NCBI GenBank assembly: GCA_043804035.1
Contig: JAZDJJ010000032.1
Coordinates: 1-10,315 of the forward strand
Origin: JAZDJJ01 sp043804035
GTDB lineage: Bacteria; Bacteroidota; Bacteroidia; Palsa-948
Direction of reading: 5' to 3'
Length of the DNA stretch: 10,315 nt
Shown: in pieces, positions 1-6,092 of the stretch
How the letters are laid out: each line of letters starts with the position of its first letter
Numbering within the stretch: the stretch's first letter is position 1
Translations under genes and position numbers: made by a program
The notes under the pieces: model-generated
The model's database searches: none
What the model was told of the DNA's origin: nothing
What the model saw: only the letters and a program-made list of their open reading frames with translations

Positions 1-6
1 AATAAA

Positions 7-146
7 CGTCATTGCGAAGGAGGAACGACTGAAGCAATCTGTTTTTTCATGTAGAAATAGAGATTGCTTCCTGCTTCGTGCTCTTCGGCAAATTTCGGCA
101 AGCTCAATTACCAAGCTCAGAGCAACGCCTCGCAGTCGCAATGACG
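7..146. repeat. Dispersed palindromic repeat, copy 1 (with insert)
   Basis: The ends are an 11-bp inverted repeat: CGTCATTGCGA at 7-17 and TCGCAATGACG at 136-146. Inside, GAAGCAATCT (31-40) is mirrored by AGATTGCTTC (61-70), giving a hairpin with a 20-nt loop. Positions 8-74 match 5736-5802 with 4 differences in 67 bases, and 129-146 match 5803-5820 exactly. The 54 bases at 75-128 are absent from the second copy, so they are an insertion here or a deletion there. A reading frame across 78-266 lies wholly in repeat DNA and is not counted as a gene. The element encodes nothing and resembles REP/MITE-type intergenic repeats; the mobilising enzyme is unknown. Confidence 0.8.
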
Positions 147-230
147 AAATTAATTTTTGGAACCGCCCTAAACTCTAATCCAATTTCTTATTTTCTGTTT
201 TCTATTGAGCAGTTTAAAAAATTGGACTCA

Positions 231-263
231 TCATTGCGACTGCGAGACAGGAAACAATCTCTA
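231..263. repeat. Inverted partial copy of the dispersed repeat
   Basis: The reverse complement of this stretch matches the right half of the element at 5716-5872 (the GATTGCTTCCTG...CTCGCAGTCGCAATGA part) with a few substitutions. It is inverted relative to 128-145: 17 of 18 bases pair between 128-145 and 231-248, so the two could form a long stem with an 85-nt loop. The rest of 147-302 is AT-rich and shows no gene. The stretch ends 39 bp before the start of the DUF4292 gene, so it may lie in or near that gene's promoter or leader. Confidence 0.6.
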
Positions 264-302
264 TAATACCTGATGTTTTATTACCTTTACTCATATCTAA
301 AT

Positions 303-1172
303 ATGAAAACAGTAAAATCTAAATTCTTTTTTTGCTTCTTATTTCTTATTTCTTTTCTTTTGCTTCTTTCTGCCTGTAAGGCAAAAAAAAAACTTTTGAA
401 TCCTTCCACTGAAAAATGCAAAATAGATCGTAAGAATGCAAAAACTTTGACCGCTCTTATCAAACAAAATCAGGTTATCTACAACACTTTCAGCGGAAAA
501 ATAAAAACAACTTTTATTGTTGATGAAAAAGAAACTGACTTTATAATATCGCTTCGTATGCGAAAAGATAGCATCATCTGGGCATCCATTTCTCCCGCAT
601 TAGGAATAGAAGCAATGCGCATTGTTGCCACAAAAGATTCTATCCATTTCATTGATAGGGTACATAATAATTTTTTTTCGGGCAGTTATGATACACTTGG
701 CAAAATATTAAATACAGAAATTGACCTTGAAATCTTACAGTCGCTGCTCGTTGGAAACAATGTTGAATTTTATGAAGAAGATGAAAAACTACGGGCAGGA
801 ATAGATTCATGTCGTTATTTGCTCGGAACTATCCGTAAACGAAAACTACGAAAAGTAATGATTAAAGGAAAAGAACTGAAAGAACCTGCACAAAATATCT
901 GGCTATCAGACAGCACATTCAAAATTTCCAGAATCCTTTTTAGAGAATTTAATTCAGGAAGAGAGTTTGATGCCTATTTTGAAAATTTTCAAAAACTTGA
1001 ATTTACTGGTGCCTCTGACAAACAAATGTTCATACCATATAATTATAAATTTGTTATTAAAGCAGAACGAAATATTCAGATTAATTTAAAATATATTAAA
1101 GTTAATGCGAATAAATCTCAAACATTTCCATTTACTATTCCTGCAAATTATGAAAAAATTGAAAAAAAATAA
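303..1172 (+). CDS. DUF4292 family lipoprotein
   Basis: Predicted 289-residue outer-membrane lipoprotein of the DUF4292 family, which is common in Bacteroidota and has no settled function. The N-terminus has a basic start, a hydrophobic run at residues 8-22 and a lipobox Leu-Ser-Ala-Cys with the lipidated Cys at 25. The residues after Cys are Lys-Ala-Lys-Lys-Lys, without the acidic run known as a surface-export signal in this phylum, so I infer it faces the periplasm. The family core is clear: a block reading DSIIWASISPALGIEAMR followed by a DSIHFIDR block. The ATG at 303 is chosen over one 10 codons upstream because it starts the signal peptide directly. The next gene, envC, is 149 bp downstream on the same strand, a pairing I recall as common in this phylum. 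A role in handling lipid or lipoprotein at the outer membrane is only a guess. Confidence 0.88.
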   Translation: MKTVKSKFFFCFLFLISFLLLLSACKAKKKLLNPSTEKCKIDRKNAKTLTALIKQNQVIYNTFSGKIKTTFIVDEKETDFIISLRMRKDSIIWASISPALGIEAMRIVATKDSIHFIDRVHNNFFSGSYDTLGKILNTEIDLEILQSLLVGNNVEFYEEDEKLRAGIDSCRYLLGTIRKRKLRKVMIKGKELKEPAQNIWLSDSTFKISRILFREFNSGREFDAYFENFQKLEFTGASDKQMFIPYNYKFVIKAERNIQINLKYIKVNANKSQTFPFTIPANYEKIEKK

Positions 1173-1177
1173 AAAAA

Positions 1178-1310
1178 GGCATTGTTAATTTGGTATAGAT
1201 TTTTAGATTGCTTCGGTCGTTCCTCCCTCGCAATGACGTTTAAATTGAGCGTCATTGCGAACCATGAGGAACGAAATGGGAAGCAATCCCTATACTTATT
1301 TAACAATACC
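1178..1310. repeat. 133-bp palindromic repeat between DUF4292 and envC
   Basis: The element is almost one long inverted repeat. The outer arms are GGCATTGTTAATTTGGTATA (1178-1197) and TATACTTATTTAACAATACC (1291-1310). The inner arms are 1205-1238 and 1250-1289, ending in CAATGACG and CGTCATTG around an 11-nt AT-rich centre at 1239-1249. The left inner arm (1205-1238) is the reverse complement of 7-40 in copy 1 with 2 differences in 34 bases, so it is the same family with its halves in the opposite order. It fills nearly the whole gap: 5 bp after the DUF4292 stop and 11 bp before the envC ATG. If the two genes share a transcript, the RNA would carry a large hairpin just before the envC start. 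There is no T-run typical of an intrinsic terminator. Confidence 0.8.
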
Positions 1311-1321
1311 AAAAAAATAAT

Positions 1322-2578
1322 ATGAGAACGATAATAAGATATAGTATAAAGTATACGTATGTAAGACAATTCTTGTTTTCTTATTTACTTATTTTTTTAT
1401 TCTTTTATTCCTTATGTCCTCTTTCTGCACAACCACAAAAGAAAAAGAACTTGGAAGGTAAGAGGAAAGAACTTCAGAAAGAAATAGAGTATCAGAATAA
1501 AATGTTGAACGAAGTAAAAAAAAACAAGAACCGCTCTATGATTCAACTTGCTATTCTCAATAATAAAATCAGCAATCAGTATGAACTCATCGCCACAATT
1601 AATAAAGAGATTAATCTTCTTGATGATAACATCACTGAAATAAAATTTGGAGTATCAAAGAAAGAACAGGATTTGAAAATTCTAAAAAATAATTATGCAC
1701 GTATTATTTTTGCTTCTTACAAAAACCGCGATTCGTACACACGGCTAATGTTTTTATTTGCTTCGGCTGATTTCAATCAGGCATATCAACGTGTTAAATA
1801 TCTCCAGTATTATTCCGAAGCCAGAAAAAAACAAGCAGCAATGATTGAAGATATTCGGCGCCAACTTCAAACAAAAAAACAGGAATTAGAAACCAAAAAG
1901 GAACAGCAAAATATAGTTCTGAACGAAAAAGAATATGAGAAAGTAAAATTATCTGATGAGAAAAAAAATAAAGAAGAAGTGCTTACCAATCTTCAGAAAA
2001 AAGAAAAAAATATTAAAGCGGAATTAAAAAAGAAAAAAGAACAGAAAGAAAAACTCAGGAAAGCAATTGAAAAAATAATTGACGAAGAAATAAAAAAGAC
2101 GCGGAACAGAACTCAAAAAAATGCACTCAAAAAAATAACACTGACACCGGAAGAGCAACAACTATCCAATAATTTTGAAAGTAACAAAGGAAAATTGCCT
2201 TGGCCTCTTACAGAAGGTGTTATCATTGAACAATTTGGTACGCATGAACATCCCGATTTGCCGGGAGTGGAAATCCAAAACAATGGAATTGATATTGGCA
2301 CAAATCAAAGAGCATCTGTTCGGGCAGTGTTTAACGGAACTGTAGTGGCTGTTGCATCGGTTAGCGGATTAGAAGGAAAAGTAATTATCATAAAGCATGG
2401 AGAATATCTTTCAGTTTATTCAAACATTGATGAGTCATTCGTGAAGAGTGGAGATAAAATAAAAACCAAACAGAACATCGGAAAAGTTCTGACCGATGAT
2501 AATTCCAATACTCTACTTCATCTTGAAATATGGAAAGAACAATCTATGCTCAATCCCGAAAGTTGGATTGCCAAGTGA
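1322..2578 (+). CDS. envC: EnvC-like murein hydrolase activator (coiled coil + degenerate LytM/M23)
   Basis: Predicted periplasmic protein of 418 residues. Signal peptide about 1-36 (hydrophobic 17-34, cleavage likely after Ser-Ala at 36). Residues about 40-275 are rich in Lys, Glu and Gln and have coiled-coil character. Residues about 290-418 form a LytM/peptidase M23 domain. The zinc-site positions are mostly lost: the HxGxD motif reads N320-N-G-I-D324, the later YxH reads Y366-S-N368, and the HxH motif reads L398-L-H400. Active M23 endopeptidases need these histidines; EnvC of E. coli lacks them and works by switching on cell-wall amidases at division. I therefore infer an amidase activator, not a hydrolase; no amidase gene is in the window. 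It follows the DUF4292 gene in the same direction. The ATG at 1322 begins 15 residues before the hydrophobic stretch, long but plausible. Confidence 0.9.
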   Translation: MRTIIRYSIKYTYVRQFLFSYLLIFLFFYSLCPLSAQPQKKKNLEGKRKELQKEIEYQNKMLNEVKKNKNRSMIQLAILNNKISNQYELIATINKEINLLDDNITEIKFGVSKKEQDLKILKNNYARIIFASYKNRDSYTRLMFLFASADFNQAYQRVKYLQYYSEARKKQAAMIEDIRRQLQTKKQELETKKEQQNIVLNEKEYEKVKLSDEKKNKEEVLTNLQKKEKNIKAELKKKKEQKEKLRKAIEKIIDEEIKKTRNRTQKNALKKITLTPEEQQLSNNFESNKGKLPWPLTEGVIIEQFGTHEHPDLPGVEIQNNGIDIGTNQRASVRAVFNGTVVAVASVSGLEGKVIIIKHGEYLSVYSNIDESFVKSGDKIKTKQNIGKVLTDDNSNTLLHLEIWKEQSMLNPESWIAK

Positions 2579-2603
2579 AATGGAAAATGAGAGAGAATAA
2601 AAT

Positions 2604-3527
2604 TTACAGGAGTGAAATATCAAATTGAACTAAATTCACAAACTCCTGTACTCGCTTGTTTACTTCTTGATGCTCAAGTTCAACAAGCCGTTCGGTTCCA
2701 AATTTTTCTACACAAAAACTTGCCATAGCAGAACCAAAGATGATAGCACGTTTCATGTTCTTAAAAGAAATATCTTTTGTTTTGGCAAGATAGCCGATGA
2801 ATCCTCCAGCAAAAGAATCGCCTGCACCTGTTGGGTCAAACACATCTTCTAATGGAAGGGCAGGAGCAAAGAATACTTGTTTTTTATTAAACAACAAAGC
2901 ACCGTGTTCTCCTTTTTTGATGATGAGAATTTTTGGTCCCATCGCAATAATTTTTTGCGATGCTTTTACTAATGAATATTCTTTTGAAAGTTGCCGAGCT
3001 TCTTCATCGTTAATAGCAAGCACATCCACCATTTTTAAAGTTTCCATTAACTCATCCATAGTGGTGTTCATCCAAAAGTTCATTGTATCCAATAGTATCA
3101 GCCGCGGACGTTTGGGAAGTTGTGCAATAATTTTTTGCTGCACAGCAGGCATGAGATTGCCAAGCATCAGAAATTCACAATTCTTGTAACTCTCAGGAAC
3201 AATGGGATTAAAAGTTGCAAGAACATTAAGTTCTGTGGTAAGGGTATCCCGCGTGTTCATATCGGCATGATATTTTCCCGACCAAAAAAAACTTTTTTCT
3301 CCTTTTTTGATTTGCAGTCCTTCCACATTCACATGATGTTTTTTTATTAGTTCAATAAACTCCTGAGGGAAATCATCACCTACAACTGAAACAAGGTTGA
3401 TATTATTTGTGAAATAAGAAGCAGCAAGAGAAATATATGTGGCTGCTCCTCCAATGATTTTATCTGTCTTGCCAAATGGTGTTTCTATGGCATCAAATGC
3501 TACGGTTCCAACTACGAGTAAACTCAC
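2604..3527 (-). CDS. PfkB/ribokinase-family sugar kinase
   Basis: Predicted cytoplasmic kinase that transfers phosphate from ATP to a sugar or nucleoside; the substrate cannot be told. From the chosen start it has 307 residues, normal for the family. The N-terminal glycine pair is at residues 26-27 (IGGAAT). The C-terminal PfkB signature is DPTGAGDSFAGGF, whose GAGD Asp, about residue 237, is the expected catalytic base. Start choice: the frame opens to a GTG at 3569, but those first 14 residues are unlike the family, and the GTG at 3527 gives MSLLVVGTVAFDAIETPFG, the typical N-terminus. No ATG fits, so a GTG start is likely. It converges on envC with 25 bp between stops and no clear terminator there. 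tRNA-Asn lies 135 bp upstream on the same strand. A 10-bp direct repeat (GAACACAGAT at 3564-3573 and 3590-3599) lies in its upstream region. Confidence 0.9.
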   Translation of the reverse strand: MSLLVVGTVAFDAIETPFGKTDKIIGGAATYISLAASYFTNNINLVSVVGDDFPQEFIELIKKHHVNVEGLQIKKGEKSFFWSGKYHADMNTRDTLTTELNVLATFNPIVPESYKNCEFLMLGNLMPAVQQKIIAQLPKRPRLILLDTMNFWMNTTMDELMETLKMVDVLAINDEEARQLSKEYSLVKASQKIIAMGPKILIIKKGEHGALLFNKKQVFFAPALPLEDVFDPTGAGDSFAGGFIGYLAKTKDISFKNMKRAIIFGSAMASFCVEKFGTERLVELEHQEVNKRVQEFVNLVQFDISLL

Positions 3528-3662
3528 AGAAAAAAAATTTAAGTATCCTTTCAAAATACAATGGAACACAGATAACGTAAATAATATATGAACACAGATT
3601 TATCAATCTGCCTCAAGCGGATATTCTATTTGCCATTGTATATTGAGTAAATACAATTAGTG

Positions 3663-3739
3663 TGGCTCCTCGAGTAGGACTTGAACCTACGACCCTCTGA
3701 TTAACAGTCAGATGCTCTAACCAACTGAGCTATCGAGGA
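3663..3739 (-). tRNA. trnN: tRNA-Asn (anticodon GTT)
   Basis: Read on the minus strand, this 77-nt sequence folds as a cloverleaf. The 7-bp acceptor stem is TCCTCGA with TCGAGGA, followed by discriminator G and an encoded CCA (3663-3665). The D-arm contains AGCTCAGTTGGTTAGAGC. The anticodon loop is CTGTTAA with GTT at 3703-3705. The T-arm contains GTTCAAGTC. Anticodon GTT reads both Asn codons. I see no duplicated 3' end nearby that would mark an integration site. Confidence 0.97.
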
Positions 3740-3758
3740 AAATTAAAACGCAATATTA

Positions 3759-3792
3759 CAAAAAATATGAACACTATCTGACATACTCCAAA
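3759..3792 (-). promoter_or_regulatory. Putative promoter of tRNA-Asn
   Basis: On the minus strand, TTTG (3789-3792) is followed after 21 nt by TATTTTTTG (3759-3767). This resembles the Bacteroidota promoter pattern TTTG then TAnnTTTG, with one extra base in the -7 box. Transcription would start near 3752, about 13 nt before the mature tRNA, a sensible leader length. The region is AT-rich, so chance matches are easy. Confidence 0.35.
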
Positions 3793-3953
3793 GAATTTAA
3801 TTTTTGAAAAATATGTTTTGTATCAATGGTGTCCTAAACGTTTGATTGCGGGATAAAAGTATGCAAGTCGGGTTAATAATATTTTTTTTCAAAATAACTC
3901 CCTGATAAATATTTTGCGGTGGAGATTCATTCATCTCATCAAAAGAATTATTT

Positions 3954-4044
3954 ATTTCGGTAAAGATCAATAACAATGTTCGTTACCTGTTACGAATTTA
4001 CTTGTCCTATATTTCGGCAAAGATCAATTACCAAGATCAATACA
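3954..4044. repeat. Two copies of a short dispersed repeat (ATTTCGGcAAAGATCAA)
   Basis: ATTTCGGTAAAGATCAATAACAA starts at 3954, and a close relative beginning ATTTCGGCAAAGATCAATTA starts at 4011, 57 bp later. The second copy runs on to about 4044 and also matches 92-126, where the same sequence (ATTTCGGCAAGCTCAATTA...) is part of the 54-bp insert in repeat copy 1. This is therefore a second repeat family, distinct from the CATTGC palindromes. Nothing shows a function. Confidence 0.55.
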
Positions 4045-4201
4045 AGTTCTGAACTCTGTCCTTCGTCAGGGCTGGCTTGTTTTAGGATTTTCGGATTCCA
4101 GGAAATATAAAAATAAGTTCGGAAGGTATTATAATAGTCCCATAATTGATATTATATTAAATACAATATCTGCGATATCACGAAACAAAATTCCTTATAT
4201 C

Positions 4202-5437
4202 TTATTTCTCTCCCCCTAATTGTTCATTGATTTTTTTATATTTTTCAGTTTCACCCTGTCCTGTCCGGATATAAAGTTGACGAAGTGTGCGCATAGTATC
4301 TTTATCTGTGGGGTCAAGTTCATGAGATTTTTCTAATAAAGGAATGGCTTTGAAAAACAAAGCATCCGCTTTGTCTTCAATTGCTTTAACTTTTTTAGTA
4401 TTTTTTACATTTTCGGATTGTTTGAGAATATTTGCACCCATATTATTATAGAATACTCCCAAACTGTAAAGTCCAACAAAATAATCAGGTTTTAATTGCA
4501 GTGCTTTATTGAATTCTTCTTCTGCTTTTTTTACCAGTTCCGAAAAGTTAGCGGACTTTGGAAGTTCCTTATTGTTTGCATCTCTTGGAAAAGCCATTTT
4601 GTTATATGTTTGCCCAAGCACCAAATGAAGTTCGTGGTTATTAGGATTTTTTTCTAACGCCTTATTGATGTTTTGAATGGCGCTTTCTGATTTTCCGTTT
4701 TTCAAAAACAAATTTATTTGCTCAATCATCAAATCGTAATTGTCGGGGAATGTTGTTACGGCTTTGACGATGATTTTTCTTGCCGATGCAGTATCTCCTG
4801 CATCATTATACATTTGAATCATCACTAAAAAATATTTTTCTGGTTTGTATTTTAGTTCAATTAACTTATTGTAGTACCGTTCTGCTTTTTTGTAATCTTT
4901 TATTTGAACAGAAGCAAAAGCCATATTATTTATTGCAATGGTATCTGTAATATTTTTTTTCAATTTCATCTCATATAATTTTTCATAAAAAGTAATAGCA
5001 TCATGATAATTTTTATTGATTAAAGAATAATATGCTTTTTCTCCGTAATGATTGACGATAGATGAAATATCCGTGTTGACAATGTTTGTATAATTTTTTT
5101 TCTCATCTAATTCTATTTCTCTTTGAAACGATTTGAGTGCTTCATCTAATTCTGCTGATGAAACATTTTGGTAAGATGTTTTGCTTTTTAGATTGTATTC
5201 AAACAGAGCGAGATAAATTTTCCCTCTATAAAACCATGTTTTGATTTTATTTTTTGTAAATTCATTTGTTGATGCGAAGTCGATTTTTTCTTGTGCCTTG
5301 AGCAGAGATTCTGCTTCATTATATTTTTCATAATCTTCATAATAACTTATTGCATTGTTGAGATTTTTGTTTTGTGAGAAAACTATTAAGAAGAAAAAAT
5401 TAAAACTTAAAAAAAAAATTATTTTTCTCATATTCAT
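4202..5437 (-). CDS. Secreted TPR-repeat protein
   Basis: Predicted periplasmic protein of 411 residues. A signal peptide covers about 1-21 (Arg-Lys, then a hydrophobic run rich in Phe), with cleavage likely between Ser21 and Gln22; there is no lipobox Cys. The rest is helical and made of tetratricopeptide repeats, clearest at about residues 141-200 (KNYHDAITFYEKLYEMK and DYKKAERYYNKLIELK), 215-300 and 302-375, ending with a helix pair around LDPTDKDTMRTLRQLY. TPRs bind partner proteins; the partner is unknown. The start may be the ATG at 5437 or the one two codons later at 5431; both leave the signal peptide intact. It stands alone on its strand, head-to-head with sprE across a 655-bp gap. 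Similar secreted TPR proteins are frequent in Bacteroidota and I cannot assign a pathway. Confidence 0.85.
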   Translation of the reverse strand: MNMRKIIFFLSFNFFFLIVFSQNKNLNNAISYYEDYEKYNEAESLLKAQEKIDFASTNEFTKNKIKTWFYRGKIYLALFEYNLKSKTSYQNVSSAELDEALKSFQREIELDEKKNYTNIVNTDISSIVNHYGEKAYYSLINKNYHDAITFYEKLYEMKLKKNITDTIAINNMAFASVQIKDYKKAERYYNKLIELKYKPEKYFLVMIQMYNDAGDTASARKIIVKAVTTFPDNYDLMIEQINLFLKNGKSESAIQNINKALEKNPNNHELHLVLGQTYNKMAFPRDANNKELPKSANFSELVKKAEEEFNKALQLKPDYFVGLYSLGVFYNNMGANILKQSENVKNTKKVKAIEDKADALFFKAIPLLEKSHELDPTDKDTMRTLRQLYIRTGQGETEKYKKINEQLGGEK

Positions 5438-5494
5438 ATTATTTTTTTTGTTTCACTTTGTGATTGATTTTTTAGAAATACCCATAATGAAATT

Positions 5495-5502
5495 CAAAGG
5501 TA
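5495..5502 (-). promoter_or_regulatory. Putative -7 box of the TPR gene promoter
   Basis: On the minus strand this reads TACCTTTG, an exact match to the Bacteroidota -7 pattern TAnnTTTG. It would start transcription near 5488, giving a 5' leader of about 50 nt before the TPR gene. There is no good TTTG at the -33 position, so support rests on one box. Confidence 0.4.
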
Positions 5503-5715
5503 TATGAAAAAAGTTTAGAGTATATAAAGTTTCACTATTGTACGACTAAATATAAAAACACAACATTATTCACTATCAAAAGGATGCGATTTTGTAAAAG
5601 CAACCTCCTCCCCTACTTCATTTTATCTTCCGATTTTCATAGATAAAAACATATTTTATTGCACTGCCTTTGTCGGACAACAGTGATAAAATTTAAGGTT
5701 TGAAAAATTAATATT

Positions 5716-5872
5716 TATAGGACTTACGCAATGATGTCATTGCATAGGAGGAACGACCGAAGCAATCTGTTTTTTCATGTAGAAATTGAGATTGCTTCCT
5801 GCCTCGCAGTCGCAATGACGATACGGATCTGCCTGTGCCGAACACGGCAGACAGGTTTGCGTAAGTCCTATA
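5716..5872. mobile_element. 157-bp MITE-like element with perfect 15-bp terminal inverted repeats
   Basis: The ends are a perfect 15-bp inverted repeat: TATAGGACTTACGCA (5716-5730) and TGCGTAAGTCCTATA (5858-5872). The outermost TA is self-complementary, so it could be a TA target duplication as left by Tc1/mariner-IS630 type transposases; this is inference. Between the ends lie a complete uninterrupted copy of the CATTGC palindromic repeat (5736-5820) and a small GC-rich hairpin (5832-5840 with 5845-5855, stem CCTGT/GCCG with a 2-nt bulge). It is too short to encode a transposase, so it would be non-autonomous. It lies in the gap between two divergent genes, 279 bp from the TPR gene start and 220 bp from the sprE start. 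Confidence 0.7.
5736..5820. repeat. Dispersed palindromic repeat, copy 3 (uninterrupted)
   Basis: This is the same element as 7-146 without the 54-bp insert. GTCATTGC and GCAATGAC are at the ends, and GAAGCAATCT (5759-5768, with the G at 5759) mirrors AGATTGCTTC (near 5789-5798). It sits entirely inside the TIR-bounded element 5716-5872, which shows nesting of one repeat in another or a composite unit. Confidence 0.75.
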
Positions 5873-6092
5873 TTTAAAGTCCATCACTCTTGCGATTTCT
5901 TGGTGCTCTTTACGAGAAACAATTTTTTCGGCAAATTAATGAATATCACTAAATGATGAAGAACAAAATTTATTTCTTTTTTTTATACTGATAGACCTTT
6001 TGAAAATCCTTTGTATCTTTTGAAAATTCGTAATTTCGGGTATGCAATATTTTTACATTTTATAAGTTATCGGAAAAAACAAATCAAAAAGA
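5873..6092. other. Upstream region of sprE with an 11-bp direct repeat
   Basis: No gene is supported here. CTTTTGAAAAT occurs at 5997-6007 and again at 6017-6027, a spacing of exactly 20 bp (about two helical turns), 66-96 bp before the sprE ATG. This could be a pair of protein-binding half-sites or chance in AT-rich DNA. No full TTTG/TAnnTTTG promoter is clear; TATCTTTTG (6014-6022) has one base too many. A short frame at 6011-6211 overlaps the start of sprE and has no protein-like features beyond hydrophobicity. The remaining gap (5438-5715) holds only the TPR gene promoter candidate. Confidence 0.4.

Larger units (their letters stand above)
3740..4201. other. Gene-free stretch between tRNA-Asn and the TPR gene
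   Basis: There is no convincing gene in these 460 bp. Next to the tRNA lies its promoter candidate. The middle holds two related short repeats described separately (3954-3976 and 4011-4044). The rest is AT-rich and I see no RNA gene or intrinsic terminator, although both the tRNA and the TPR gene are read on the minus strand across it. Confidence 0.6.

Noticed and set aside
1..263. Possible CRISPR array, because of recurring CATTGC/GATTGC blocks
   Set aside because: The units are inverted repeats of unequal spacing, not regular direct repeats with spacers, and no cas gene is present.
78..266. A 62-codon open frame on the plus strand
   Set aside because: It lies entirely in palindromic repeat DNA and a gene-free stretch, and its composition is unlike the real genes here.
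262..289. TATAAT (262-267) and TACCTTTA (282-289) as promoter boxes for the DUF4292 gene
   Set aside because: TATAAT is not the main Bacteroidota promoter box and lies at the edge of repeat DNA; TACCTTTA misses the final G and would leave a leader of only a few bases.
1148..1369. A 73-codon open frame on the minus strand
   Set aside because: It spans the end of DUF4292, the palindromic repeat and the start of envC; nothing protein-like is seen.
2797..3350. Plus-strand open frames of 130 and 76 codons
   Set aside because: They are antisense shadows of the PfkB kinase, whose signature motifs are clear on the other strand.
3595..3610. A perfect 6-bp hairpin (CAGATT/AATCTG, 4-nt loop) downstream of tRNA-Asn
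   Set aside because: The stem is short and AT-rich and no T-run follows on the minus strand, so it is not a convincing terminator.
3663..4044. tRNA-Asn as an integration site of a mobile island
   Set aside because: I found no repeated tRNA 3' end, integrase or phage-like gene in the window.
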